Below, in pieces: positions 34,662-43,847 of a DNA stretch of 56,971 bases (positions are counted from its first letter, which is position 1; each line of letters opens with the position of its first letter). The notes beneath the pieces were generated by a model that saw only the letters and a program-made list of their open reading frames with translations, was not told the origin of the DNA and did not search any database. A program made the position numbers and the translations under genes. Source of the stretch: Desulfovibrionales bacterium (GTDB taxonomy: Bacteria; Desulfobacterota; Desulfovibrionia; Desulfovibrionales; Desulfovibrionaceae); assembly GCA_030156255.1 (NCBI GenBank), contig JASGMV010000022.1:1-56971 (forward strand), written 5' to 3'.

Positions 34662-34777
34662 CCTTTGAATCTTGGTTGGTTGCGTTCGTTGCAAGGTTTG
34701 GCGAAAGAGATTACAAGTTTTTTCGTAACGGATGCGGATTTGTTGCGATTCTCGCTGAGTTGGAAGGAGAGAGGACG

Positions 34778-35773
34778 ATGGCCCCTGGACGCACGATAGA
34801 CCATTTTTGTTTGCTCGCCACATCATTTTTGACTTTTCTGTTATTCTTTGCGTCTCCGTGTTGTGCGACGGCCCAGGAAAACGGAGCATCGCCGGCGAGC
34901 GGCGAAGAATTCGTGGATCGGATCGTGGCGGTGGTGAACGGCCAGGTCATCACGCTTTATGATTTGAATCTGCGATTGAAACCCGTGCTGGACCAGTATC
35001 AGGGCAAAGAGATGGGCCCTGAGGAGAAACAACGCCTGCAGGCCATGCGCAGGCAGGTGATGGAGCAGATGATCGCGGACAAGCTCATCACGGAAGAGGC
35101 GGAGCGCATGGGCATACAGGTGAGTGACGCCGAACTCGACGAAGAAGTCGCCAAGTACAAACAAAACAACGGCCTGACGGACGAACAGTTCGAGCAGCAG
35201 TTGACCATTCAAGGTCTTACGCTTCAGGAGTTTAAGGAAAAGATAGGCAAGGACATCGTCAAGCACCGGCTTTTGTCCTACATGGTGCGCAACAAGGTGC
35301 TGGTTTCCGATGAGGAAATCGAAAAAGTCTACGAGTCCGAAAACACCGGCGCCGACAAAGGGCGCACCGTCCATTTGGCGCTGATCTTGTTTCCTCCCTC
35401 CATGTCTGGAGTGGATGTGCGCAACCGCATTGAATCCGGGGAAATGACGTTTGCCGAAGCCGCCAAGCGCTACACCCAGGGGCCTGGCGCCGACAGCGGC
35501 GGGGACCTGGGCGACCTGACGTGGAGCGATTTGGCCCAGACTTGGCGCGATGAGCTCGAAAATATCAAGCCGGGGGGGATGAGCCAACTTTTTGATGTGA
35601 ACGGCCAGGAGGCCCTGTTGCTTTTGGTCGGCGTAAAAGAGGGCGACAAAGCGTCGCTGGCCGAAGTCCGGGACAGGATTTATGAGAAATTGTACAATGA
35701 AAAACTGGATGTTGTTTTCCGGGACTATCTTGAAAAGCTGCGTGAGAAAGCTATCATCGAGATAAAAAGCTGA
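34778..35773 (+). CDS. surA: SurA-like periplasmic peptidyl-prolyl isomerase
   Basis: 331 residues with a signal peptide (about 1-32, hydrophobic core 'FCLLATSFLTFLLFFASPCC'). The SurA-N chaperone domain opens 'VDRIVAVVNGQVITLYDLNL'. One parvulin/PpiC domain follows ('HLALILFPPSMSGVDVRNRI', 'AAKRYTQGPGADSGGDLGDL') and a C-terminal helix returns to the chaperone module. E. coli SurA has two parvulin domains; single-domain forms are common in other phyla. It helps fold outer-membrane proteins. GGAGAGAGGA precedes the ATG at 34778, which rejects the in-frame ATG 34 codons upstream. Confidence 0.92.
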   Translation: MAPGRTIDHFCLLATSFLTFLLFFASPCCATAQENGASPASGEEFVDRIVAVVNGQVITLYDLNLRLKPVLDQYQGKEMGPEEKQRLQAMRRQVMEQMIADKLITEEAERMGIQVSDAELDEEVAKYKQNNGLTDEQFEQQLTIQGLTLQEFKEKIGKDIVKHRLLSYMVRNKVLVSDEEIEKVYESENTGADKGRTVHLALILFPPSMSGVDVRNRIESGEMTFAEAAKRYTQGPGADSGGDLGDLTWSDLAQTWRDELENIKPGGMSQLFDVNGQEALLLLVGVKEGDKASLAEVRDRIYEKLYNEKLDVVFRDYLEKLREKAIIEIKS

Positions 35774-35826
35774 CCCGGGCGAGGGGCCTTCCGGGCGCGA
35801 CAACCGGTTTTGGCGCGGAGAAGCCT

Positions 35827-36714
35827 ATGACGTTGCAAGAGATTGGCTGCCTGCTACGAGAGGAAAGGGAGCGGCAGGGCAAATCCATTGAGGAAATCAT
35901 GGACGCCACCTGCATTAGCCGTAGAAACATCGCGGCCATTGAGGCGGGCGACGAGAAAGACTTGCCGCATCCGGTGTACGCCAAAGGCTTTGTGCGGAGT
36001 TACTCCCGGGTGCTTGGACTGGACGCCGATGAACTGGCGAACCGGCTGGCCGCCACCTACACGTCGGAGGAGGATGAGGACGATGACTCCTTCGCTTGCC
36101 GCCAGGCCAAACCGTTGTCCCCCGTTTCGTCGGGCGCTCGGAAATCTTCGTGGCTGGTGATCGCGGCGATCATTGTCTTGCTGGTTTTGTTGGGCTGGTT
36201 GGTTTGGTCCATGGGGCTGGGGACCAAAACGGAAACCGGCCAGGCCGTCGAGCCGGTCCCGGCCGAGGCGCAGGCGGTTTCGACGCCGTCCGCCGTCCCC
36301 GCCCCGGAGCCCGCTTCTCCCGCGGAGGAGGCGCTCGCCGTCGAGCCGGAGTTCTCCGTTCCGGCTGCTAACGCGACGCAGGAGCCGTTGGCTTTTCCTG
36401 AGGAGCAAGGCGAAGAAGCCGTTCCTTCGGAGGCTCAGAACCCGGCGGCCGAGGCTCCGGTTGAACCCGCTACGGAGCCCGGCAGGGTCCGCGTTGTCGC
36501 CAAAGCCGGCGAGCAGTGCTGGATGCAGGCGCAGTTGGACGACGGACAGATCCGCGAGGCCTTCATCCGCGACGGGCAGTCCGTGACCTTCTCCTTCGAG
36601 GAGCACGGTTGGGTTCGCCTGGGCAACGCCGGCGGCGTCCATGTGACGTTCAACGGCGCTCCCGTGCCGATCGACGCCGGCGAGGGACAGGTCAAGACGC
36701 TGCATTTCCCCTGA
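35827..36714 (+). CDS. RodZ-like helix-turn-helix membrane protein (DUF4115)
   Basis: 295 residues. The cytoplasmic N terminus is a helix-turn-helix of the HTH_25 type ('LREERERQGKSIEEIMDATC', 'GDEKDLPHPVYAKGFVRSYS'). One membrane helix (about 106-128, 'WLVIAAIIVLLVLLGWLVW') follows. A proline/alanine/glutamate-rich linker leads to a C-terminal DUF4115 beta domain ('VVAKAGEQCWMQAQLDDGQI'). This is the RodZ plan: RodZ ties MreB to the wall machinery and sets rod shape. MreB is not nearby. GGAG precedes the ATG; recO begins ten bases after its stop. Confidence 0.9.
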   Translation: MTLQEIGCLLREERERQGKSIEEIMDATCISRRNIAAIEAGDEKDLPHPVYAKGFVRSYSRVLGLDADELANRLAATYTSEEDEDDDSFACRQAKPLSPVSSGARKSSWLVIAAIIVLLVLLGWLVWSMGLGTKTETGQAVEPVPAEAQAVSTPSAVPAPEPASPAEEALAVEPEFSVPAANATQEPLAFPEEQGEEAVPSEAQNPAAEAPVEPATEPGRVRVVAKAGEQCWMQAQLDDGQIREAFIRDGQSVTFSFEEHGWVRLGNAGGVHVTFNGAPVPIDAGEGQVKTLHFP

Positions 36715-36723
36715 GGTTGACGC

Positions 36724-37470
36724 ATGGAGGCCGCCGAACGAGCGTTGGTGCTCAAGGTGGGGCGCTTCAAGGAGCACGACGCCTGGGTGCGCCTGCTTCA
36801 CCCTGGTCTGGGCGTGCAGAACGCTTTCGCCTTTGGGGGGTTGCGCAGCCGCAGGCGGTTTGTCGGTTGCCTCGATCCGTTGAAGCTTGTCCTGTTCACT
36901 TTGCGTGAGGCTCGCGGCGGCCGGTATCACACCCTGGAGGAAGGAACCGTACTCAACGCCTTTGAGGCGATCCGGGGGGATGCGCGGCGTTTGGGCGCGG
37001 CCCGACACTGCCTCAAGCTTGTGGAGGCGGTGCAAATAGGCGCCGAAGGCGCTCGTGAGATTTTCGAGTTTACCGTGGCGAGCCTGGACGCGCTGGAGCG
37101 CGATTCCGGGCCGCCGGAGTTTGCGCCCACGGCGTTCAAGGCCCGGCTGCTGCACTTGCAAGGCCTTCTGCCCGACCTGAGCGTTTGCAACGCTTGCGGC
37201 CGTCCGGTGCAGGCCTTGTCGGAGTTGGTTTTGGAGGTGGACAGCGGCCGCCTCTTGTGCCAGGACTGCCGAACGCAGTCCCAGGCCGGGCTCGCCCTTT
37301 GTCCCGGCAGTGCGCGGACCCTCGACTGGATGGCCAAGGCGAGCCCCCAGGAGTGGGGCGGGCTGCGCGTGTCCCAGGGCATCGGACGCGAATGCCGGAG
37401 GGTGTTGGAGTTGATGCTCGGCTGGCGCCTGGGATTGGCCTGGAATGGCGCGCGCTATGAAAAAACGTGA
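36724..37470 (+). CDS. recO: DNA repair protein RecO
   Basis: 248 residues, usual length. RecO loads RecA onto SSB-coated single strands with RecR. The N-terminal OB fold ('AERALVLKVGRFKEHDAWVR') is followed by a helical domain with a four-cysteine zinc site: 'SVCNACGRP' and 'LLCQDC'. The order and spacing fit the family. It lies between the RodZ-like gene and glyQ in the mfd-rpsT run. Confidence 0.92.
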   Translation: MEAAERALVLKVGRFKEHDAWVRLLHPGLGVQNAFAFGGLRSRRRFVGCLDPLKLVLFTLREARGGRYHTLEEGTVLNAFEAIRGDARRLGAARHCLKLVEAVQIGAEGAREIFEFTVASLDALERDSGPPEFAPTAFKARLLHLQGLLPDLSVCNACGRPVQALSELVLEVDSGRLLCQDCRTQSQAGLALCPGSARTLDWMAKASPQEWGGLRVSQGIGRECRRVLELMLGWRLGLAWNGARYEKT

Positions 37471-37548
37471 AGTGATTCTGTATGCGAGCGGGTCGCCGGG
37501 CGTTGGCCGTCGCCGCATTTCGCTCGTCGGCGTAGCAAGGAGTGACGC

Positions 37549-38427
37549 ATGAATTTTCAGGATGTCATCATCAATCTGCAACGCTTCTGGACCGGGAAGG
37601 GGTGTTTGCTGGCCCAGCCTTTCGACGTGGAGGTCGGGGCCGGGACGTTCAATCCCTCCACCTTTTTCCGGGTCATCGGTCCGGAGCCGTGGAGTACGGC
37701 CTATGTGGAGCCCTCCCGCCGGCCCACGGACGGGCGTTACGGGGAGAATCCCAACCGGCTCCAGCACTATTACCAGTTCCAGGTGGTCCTCAAGCCTTCT
37801 CCGCCGGACGTGCAGGACCTGTACCTGGACAGCCTGCGCGTGCTCGGCGTGGACGCGGCCGAGCACGACATCCGTTTCGTGGAGGACGACTGGGAGTCTC
37901 CCACGCTGGGGGCTTGGGGACTGGGCTGGGAGGTTTGGCTGGACGGCATGGAGGTCACGCAGTTCACCTATTTCCAGCAGGTGGGCGGCATCGACTTGTC
38001 GCCGATCAGCGTGGAGCTGACCTACGGGTTGGAGCGCATTTCCATGTACCTGCAGCAGAAGGAATCGGTCTACGATTTGGCCTGGAACGACGCGCTGACG
38101 TACGGGGACGTGCACCACCAAAACGAAGTGGAGATGTCCACCTATGATTTCGAGGCCAGCGATGCGGCCATGCTGGCGCGGCTTTTCGACGACTACGAAC
38201 GCGAATGCCGGGCGCTCTGCGAACGAGGTCTTCCTTGGCCGGCCTACGACTACTGTCTGAAGTGCTCCCACGCTTTCAACCTGCTCGACGCCCGGGGCGC
38301 CATTTCCATCACCGAGCGTACGGGCTACATCGCCCGGGTTCGGAATTTGGCCTCATGGACCGCCCGGCTGTATCGGGACCAACGCGAAGCCTTCGGCCAT
38401 CCCCTGCTCCAGAAAACCGCGAGGTAG
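37549..38427 (+). CDS. glyQ: Glycine-tRNA ligase alpha subunit
   Basis: 292 residues. This is the catalytic subunit of the bacterial alpha2beta2 glycyl-tRNA synthetase, which binds glycine and ATP. Hallmarks: '[20 protein letters not shown]', '[20 protein letters not shown]', '[13 protein letters not shown]' and '[14 protein letters not shown]'. AAGGAGTG precedes the ATG. glyS starts three bases after its stop, so the two subunits are co-translated. Confidence 0.98.
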   Translation: MNFQDVIINLQRFWTGKGCLLAQPFDVEVGAGTFNPSTFFRVIGPEPWSTAYVEPSRRPTDGRYGENPNRLQHYYQFQVVLKPSPPDVQDLYLDSLRVLGVDAAEHDIRFVEDDWESPTLGAWGLGWEVWLDGMEVTQFTYFQQVGGIDLSPISVELTYGLERISMYLQQKESVYDLAWNDALTYGDVHHQNEVEMSTYDFEASDAAMLARLFDDYERECRALCERGLPWPAYDYCLKCSHAFNLLDARGAISITERTGYIARVRNLASWTARLYRDQREAFGHPLLQKTAR

Positions 38428-38430
38428 ACC

Positions 38431-40521
38431 ATGCCTGAGTTCGTGCTAGAGATCGGAATCGAGGAGATGCCGGCGCGGTTCGCGCCTCAGCTTCGCAAGG
38501 AGGCTGTGGAGATATTGTCCCGTCTGTTGAACGAGGCCCGCCTCGCGGCCGATGCGCCCATGGCGGGAGCCACGCCCCGCCGGTTGGCGGTGCGCGTGGA
38601 CAACGTCCCCGAGACGCAACCGTTGGAGGAGGAGGTCGTCACCGGCCCGCCGGCGCGCATCGCCTTTGACGACGCGGGGAAGCCCACCAAGGCCGCTTTG
38701 GGGTTTTGCCGCTCCCAAGGGGTGGAGGCGGCCGATCTGTACACCCTGGAGACCGACAAGGGCGAGTATCTGGCCGTGCGTCGCCAGGTGGGCGGCAAAC
38801 CCGCCCTGGAGATTTTGCCGGAGGTTTGCGTCAAGCTCATCTCCTCTTTGAGCTTTCCCAAGCGCATGCGCTGGGGCGCCACGGAGTTCGCCTTCGGCCG
38901 GCCCATCCGCTGGCTGCTGGCTCTGCTCGACGAAAAAGTGGTGGAGTTCGAGCTGGCCGGTCTGCATTCCGGACGTCTGTGCTACGGCCACCGGGTCATG
39001 GGGCGGGGGCCGTGGGAGGTTGCGTCCGCGGCGCAATATTACCACGTTCTGCGCGACCAGGGCGCCGTGGTTCTGGACGAGTCCGAGCGCCGGGACGCGG
39101 TGAGGATCCGCGGCGACGAACTGGCCGAGGAGAAGGGCGGCCGCGTGGTGTGGAAGGACGCGCTGCTGCAGGAGGTCGTCGGGCTTGTGGAGTACCCCAA
39201 GCCGGTGTTGGGCCGCTTTGACCGGGATTTCCTGGAGCTGCCCCGCGAGGTGTTGCTCACCAGCATGGAGAGCCACCAGAAGTGTTTCGGCGTCCAGGAC
39301 GAAAAAGGAGATTTGCTGCCCTATTTCCTGTGCACCCTGAACCTGAACCCCCGTAGCGAGGATCTGGTCACCAAAGGCTGGGAGCGGGTGTTGAAGGCTC
39401 GGCTGGAGGACGCGCGATTCTTTTGGAAGGCCGACCTCAAGGCCGGTTTCGACGTCTGGCTGGAGAAGCTGGAGAGCGTGACCTTCATCGGCCCCATCGG
39501 AACCATGGCCGACAAGTCCCGCCGCATGGAGCGGCTGGCCGGGCTGCTGGCCGACAGGATCGATCCCGCGCTGAAGGACACGGCGACCCGCGCCGGGCTG
39601 CTGGCCAAGGCCGACCTGGTCACCGAGATGGTCGGGGAGTTCGATACGCTGCAAGGGATCATGGGCGGCATCTACGCCGGCCGCATGGGCGAGTCGCCGG
39701 CCGCGGCCCAGGCCGTGGCCGAGCATTACCTTCCCGCCGGTCCGGAGTCCTCGGTCCCCTCCAGCTTGGCCGGCGCCGTCACGGCCCTGGCCGACAAGGC
39801 CGACACCCTGGCCGGTTGTTTCGGGCTGGACATGATTCCCACCGGGGCGCAGGACCCCTACGCCCTGCGCCGCCAGGCCCTTGGCGTGAGCCGCATTCTG
39901 ATGGAGCACGGCCTGCGCGTGGGGCTGGATACGATCGTGTCCCTGGCCCAGGAAGGCTACGAGGGCGTGGAGTGGAAGATTCCTCAGGAGCGCGTTTTCG
40001 AGCTGTTGATGGACTTTTTCGGCCAGCGGCTCAAGGCTCTGTTTACCGGCCAGGGGTTCGAGACGCGCATCGTGGAGGCTGCCCTGGGCGCTGGATTTTC
40101 CGACGTCTGGGCGCTTCGTCGGCGCATCGAGGCGCTGGACGAGTTCCGTCGCCGGGACGGCTTCGAGCAGGCCGTGCTGACCTTCAAGCGCGCGGCGAAC
40201 ATCATTCGCAAGCAGGGCGCCGAGGCCGGAGTGGAGTTGGGCGAGGACGTGGACCCAGCTCTGTTGGCCGAGCCGCAGGAAAAGGCCTTGGCCGAAAAGA
40301 TCGCGGAGATCGCTCCCCGATTCGAACAGATGTGGTCGGCCGACGATTTCGAGGGACTGTTGAACGTGTTGGGCGAATTGCGGCCGTCCGTGGACGATTT
40401 CTTCGACAACGTCATGGTCATGGCCGAAGACGAATCGCTGCGCCGCAACAGGCTGCACCTGCTGCAATCCCTGGTGTCCAAACTGGCGCGGTTGGCCGAT
40501 TTCAACGCCCTGCAGGTTTAA
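38431..40521 (+). CDS. glyS: Glycine-tRNA ligase beta subunit
   Basis: 696 residues, full length. The beta subunit provides tRNA recognition. It opens 'FVLEIGIEEMPARFAPQLRK' and carries 'KRMRWGATEFAFGRPIRWLL', 'MESHQKCFGVQDEKGDLLPY' and an HD-like and anticodon-binding C terminus ('AVTALADKADTLAGCFGLDM', 'DDFFDNVMVMAEDESLRRNR'). GAGGT precedes the ATG. It ends just before a separate promoter for rpsT. Confidence 0.98.
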   Translation: MPEFVLEIGIEEMPARFAPQLRKEAVEILSRLLNEARLAADAPMAGATPRRLAVRVDNVPETQPLEEEVVTGPPARIAFDDAGKPTKAALGFCRSQGVEAADLYTLETDKGEYLAVRRQVGGKPALEILPEVCVKLISSLSFPKRMRWGATEFAFGRPIRWLLALLDEKVVEFELAGLHSGRLCYGHRVMGRGPWEVASAAQYYHVLRDQGAVVLDESERRDAVRIRGDELAEEKGGRVVWKDALLQEVVGLVEYPKPVLGRFDRDFLELPREVLLTSMESHQKCFGVQDEKGDLLPYFLCTLNLNPRSEDLVTKGWERVLKARLEDARFFWKADLKAGFDVWLEKLESVTFIGPIGTMADKSRRMERLAGLLADRIDPALKDTATRAGLLAKADLVTEMVGEFDTLQGIMGGIYAGRMGESPAAAQAVAEHYLPAGPESSVPSSLAGAVTALADKADTLAGCFGLDMIPTGAQDPYALRRQALGVSRILMEHGLRVGLDTIVSLAQEGYEGVEWKIPQERVFELLMDFFGQRLKALFTGQGFETRIVEAALGAGFSDVWALRRRIEALDEFRRRDGFEQAVLTFKRAANIIRKQGAEAGVELGEDVDPALLAEPQEKALAEKIAEIAPRFEQMWSADDFEGLLNVLGELRPSVDDFFDNVMVMAEDESLRRNRLHLLQSLVSKLARLADFNALQV

Positions 40522-40523
40522 TC

Positions 40524-40552
40524 TTGACAATTCGGAAATGGATCAGTATTTA
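40524..40552 (+). promoter_or_regulatory. Promoter for rpsT
   Basis: A perfect TTGACA at 40524-40529, a 17-base spacer and TATTTA at 40547-40552 lie right after the glyS stop. This would give rpsT its own transcript with a leader of about 40 bases. Confidence 0.55.
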
Positions 40553-40598
40553 ACACCGTTTCTTTTCATCGAGCCAGTTATGGAACAGGAGGACTGAA

Positions 40599-40868
40599 TT
40601 GGCCAATCATCGTTCCGCCATTAAGCGGCATCGTCAGAGCTTGGTTCGCCGTGAGCGCAACCGGGCCATCAAGACCCGTGTGAAGAATGCAGTCAAGCAA
40701 CTGCGGATCGCCATTGACGGCAATGACATGGAGCAGGCCGACGTGCTGCTCAAAGACGCTGCGTCCGTGCTGGACAAGGCCGCCACCAAAAACGTGATCC
40801 ACTGGCGCGCAGCCGCCCGCAGGATCTCCCGTCTGAACCAGGCGGTCAATAAGCTCCGCCAGGCCTAA
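40599..40868 (+). CDS. rpsT: 30S ribosomal protein S20
   Basis: 89 residues, basic and helical, beginning 'ANHRSAIKRHRQSLVRRER' after the initiator. S20 binds 16S rRNA early in 30S assembly. The start codon is TTG, placed behind AGGAGG at seven bases. In E. coli rpsT also starts with UUG, and the weak start takes part in autoregulation by S20. The same choice here suggests similar control. A hairpin terminator follows 15 bases after the stop. Confidence 0.97.
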   Translation: MANHRSAIKRHRQSLVRRERNRAIKTRVKNAVKQLRIAIDGNDMEQADVLLKDAASVLDKAATKNVIHWRAAARRISRLNQAVNKLRQA

Positions 40869-40882
40869 GGCCGAGCGGCAGG

Positions 40883-40918
40883 CTGCTGAACAAGCCGTCT
40901 CTGCGGCTTTTTTGAGCA
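40883..40918 (+). terminator. Rho-independent terminator after rpsT
   Basis: Inner stem AAGCCG / CGGCTT with loop TCTCTG (40892-40909) runs into a T tract at 40908-40913. Outer arms CTGCT / AGCAG can extend the structure. Confidence 0.82.
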
Positions 40919-41016
40919 GTCCGCCACATCAAAGACCTTGCGGCGTTTTCCTTATACGGAAGCCGCGTTGGAAGCGTTCGCAAGGCTGGCCGTCTGAAAA
41001 TCGGGAGTCGGCATTC

Positions 41017-42396
41017 ATGCAGGACGACCGTTTGCGCATTCTCATCGTCGGCGCCGGGGAGGTGGGATTCCACATCGCCCGGCGTTTGGCTGTGGAGAAC
41101 AAGGATGTCGTCGTCATCGACCGTTCGGAGGCCGCCCTGCGCAGGGTGCTGGACCATATCGACGTGCAGACCGTCGAAGGCTCCGGCGCCAGCCCCCGTA
41201 TTCTGATCGACGCCGGCATCAAGAAAGCCGATATTTTTCTCGCGGTTACGGACAGCGACGAGGTCAACCTCATCGCCTGCTTTCTGGCGTCGAGCCTCGC
41301 CCCGGACATCCTGAAACTCGCCCGCATCCGTAACGAAGAATACCACGATTTTCAGGACACGCTGAGCCAGTCCATTCACCGGCTCGGCGCCGTAATCAAT
41401 CCGGACGCCGAGGTGGTGAACTCCATCCTGCGGCTCATGTCCGCGCCTGGGGCGATAGAGATCAACGAGTTCGCGGAAGGCAAGGTCCAGCTCATCGGCG
41501 TGCGCCCCCCCGACGACAACCCGGCGGCCGGGCGTCGGCTGATGGACATCCGCGGCATGGCGCCGGATTTGCCGTTCATCGTGGGTGCATTGGTTCGCCA
41601 GGACCGGCTCATCATTCCCGGCGGCGAGGACACCGTGGAGCCCGGCGACGCGGTTTATTTCGCCTGCGGGTGCGAAGACCGGAAAGCCGTGCTGGAGCTT
41701 TTCGGCATCAAACCCGAGCCGTTGCGAGAAATTCTTATCATCGGCGGCGGCAACATCGGCCAGCGTTTGGCGCGCCAGCTCGAAGAAGGGCCGTACCACG
41801 TCCGGCTCATCGACAAGTCCGAAGAACGCTGTAACCGCCTCTCCGAGTCCCTGAACAAGACCATCGTACTGCATGGAGATGGCGCGGACCAGCAGCTGCT
41901 CCAAGAGGAAAACGTTCACGGTATGGACCTCGTGGCGGCCGTGACCGGGAACGAAGAGTCCAACATCCTGAGCTGCCTTTTGGCGAAACGGCTGGGCGCC
42001 AAAAGGGCTGTCACCCGCATCAACAAGTTCGAATACATGCCCTTGGTCCAGGCCATCGGCATCGACAACTTGGTCTGTCCCCGGCTGTCGGCCATCAACT
42101 CGATTCTGCGCTACATCCGGCGGGGCAACGTGGTGTCCGCCCAGTCCATCAAGGGCGAGGACGCCGAGGCCATCGAAGCCATCGTGGATTCGTCCTCCGA
42201 GTTGGCCGGCCAGCGCATCATGGACGTCAAGCTGCCCCGCGGCATTCTCATCCTGTCCATCATTCGCAACGGGTCCGTCGTGCTGCCTACTGGCGACACC
42301 GTCATCGATGCGCAAGACCGCTTGCTATTTCTCTCCACCCGGGGCAACATTTCTAAAGTCGAGAAAAAACTTTCCGTTAATCTGGACTTCTTTTAA
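41017..42396 (+). CDS. trkA: Trk potassium transport regulatory protein TrkA
   Basis: 459 residues in two copies of Rossmann (RCK-N) plus TrkA-C. The first copy starts 'RILIVGAGEVGFHIARRLAV' and the second 'ILIIGGGNIGQRLARQL' (near residue 240). TrkA binds NAD(H) and ATP on the cytoplasmic side and gates the TrkH potassium channel. The ATG at 41017 follows GGGAG at nine bases; the upstream ATG at 40912 lies inside the rpsT terminator region. The stop overlaps the trkH start (TAATG). Confidence 0.96.
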   Translation: MQDDRLRILIVGAGEVGFHIARRLAVENKDVVVIDRSEAALRRVLDHIDVQTVEGSGASPRILIDAGIKKADIFLAVTDSDEVNLIACFLASSLAPDILKLARIRNEEYHDFQDTLSQSIHRLGAVINPDAEVVNSILRLMSAPGAIEINEFAEGKVQLIGVRPPDDNPAAGRRLMDIRGMAPDLPFIVGALVRQDRLIIPGGEDTVEPGDAVYFACGCEDRKAVLELFGIKPEPLREILIIGGGNIGQRLARQLEEGPYHVRLIDKSEERCNRLSESLNKTIVLHGDGADQQLLQEENVHGMDLVAAVTGNEESNILSCLLAKRLGAKRAVTRINKFEYMPLVQAIGIDNLVCPRLSAINSILRYIRRGNVVSAQSIKGEDAEAIEAIVDSSSELAGQRIMDVKLPRGILILSIIRNGSVVLPTGDTVIDAQDRLLFLSTRGNISKVEKKLSVNLDFF

Positions 42397-43847
42397 TGCG
42401 TTGGAGATACACGCTCCACGTCATTGGAGCCCTCATCTTCTGCATCGGCCTGACCATGGTCGCGCCGCTCGGCTTTTCCCTCTACTACGGGGACGCCTCC
42501 CGTATGGCCTTGGCCCAGTCCATGCTGCTGACCATGGCCGCGGGCGCTTTTTTGTACGCCGTCTTCTACAAGTCGAAAAACGGAAGGGCTCTCAACCATC
42601 GCGAGGGTATGGCCATCGTGGCCCTGGGCTGGGCCGCGGCCGGGCTCTTCGGCGGGTTGCCGTTCTTGCTGGGCGGAACGTTCGAGACGCCGACGGATTG
42701 CTTTTTCGAATCGTTCTCCGGGTTCACCACCACCGGAGCTTCGATCCTGGCCGACATCGAAGGCCAGCCCAAAGGCCTGCTGTTCTGGCGCAGCCTCACC
42801 CATTGGCTGGGGGGCATGGGCATCATCGTTTTGTCCATCGCCATTCTGCCGTTCCTCGGCGTCGGCGGCATGCAGCTCTACAGGGCCGAAGCGCCGGGGC
42901 CCGCGCCCGACAAGCTCAAACCCCGCATCCAGGACACCGCCGCCGTGCTCTGGAAGGTCTATCTGTTGTTCACCGCCCTGGAGACCGTGCTGCTCATGTT
43001 CGGAGGCATGGACCTGTTCGACGCCCTCTGCCACACCTTCGGCACCATGGCGACGGGCGGGTTCTCCACCAGAAACACTTCCGTCGCAGCCTACCACAGC
43101 GCCTACATCGATTGGGTCATCACCGCCTTCATGCTCATCGCGGGGATCAATTTTTCACTGCATTACCTGATTCTCAAGGGGCAGCCTCTGAAGGCGTTCA
43201 AGAATCCCGAGATGCGCTTTTTTCTCGGATTGTTCGCCGTCTTCACCCTGGTCCTCACTATCAGCCTGTACCGGGAAAATTACGAAACCGTGGGCGAGAC
43301 AGTGCGCTATACGGCCTTCCAGGTTGCCTCCATCCTGACCACTACGGGCTACGCCACGGCCGACTATGAGTTGTGGACACCTTTGGCCGTCAGCATACTG
43401 CTGGTGTGCATGTTCATCGGCGGCTGCGCCGGGTCCACGGGCGGCGGAATGAAATGCATGCGCATTCAATTGTTGCTCAAGCACGCCCACCAGGAGCTGT
43501 TTCGGATCATCCACCCGCGTTCCGTGAGCCGGACCAAGTTCGGCGGCGCCAACGTGGCTCCGGACATCCTGTCCTCCATCCAGGCCTTTTTCATGCTTTG
43601 GCTGGGGTTGTTGGTGGTTTGCGCCTTCGTGGTGGCGGCCTCGGGCGTGGACGTGGTCTCGGCCTTCGCCGCAAGCTTGGCGTGCATCGGCAATATCGGT
43701 CCGGGCATCGGTTCGGTGGGGCCGGCGGACAACTACGCGCACATCCCGCATTTGGGCAAAATCGCCCTCATGTTTTGCATGGTTTTGGGACGGCTGGAAA
43801 TCTATACGGTGGTCATCCTGTTCGTGCCCGAGTTCTGGCGGAACTAG
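42396..43847 (+). CDS. trkH: Trk potassium uptake channel TrkH
   Basis: 483 residues, polytopic. TrkH forms the potassium-conducting pore with four repeated pore loops. Selectivity-filter-like segments include 'FSGFTTTGASILADIE', 'FGTMATGGFSTRNTS', 'ILTTTGYATADYELW' and 'IGNIGPGIGSVGPADNYA'. 'LTHWLGGMGIIVLSIAILP' is also a family mark. It is coupled to trkA by a one-base overlap, so channel and gate are made together for osmotic and potassium homeostasis. Confidence 0.96.
   Translation: MRWRYTLHVIGALIFCIGLTMVAPLGFSLYYGDASRMALAQSMLLTMAAGAFLYAVFYKSKNGRALNHREGMAIVALGWAAAGLFGGLPFLLGGTFETPTDCFFESFSGFTTTGASILADIEGQPKGLLFWRSLTHWLGGMGIIVLSIAILPFLGVGGMQLYRAEAPGPAPDKLKPRIQDTAAVLWKVYLLFTALETVLLMFGGMDLFDALCHTFGTMATGGFSTRNTSVAAYHSAYIDWVITAFMLIAGINFSLHYLILKGQPLKAFKNPEMRFFLGLFAVFTLVLTISLYRENYETVGETVRYTAFQVASILTTTGYATADYELWTPLAVSILLVCMFIGGCAGSTGGGMKCMRIQLLLKHAHQELFRIIHPRSVSRTKFGGANVAPDILSSIQAFFMLWLGLLVVCAFVVAASGVDVVSAFAASLACIGNIGPGIGSVGPADNYAHIPHLGKIALMFCMVLGRLEIYTVVILFVPEFWRN

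Noticed and set aside
38446-40530. 694-codon open frame on the minus strand
   Set aside because: It mirrors glyS almost end to end; the plus-strand reading is unmistakable.
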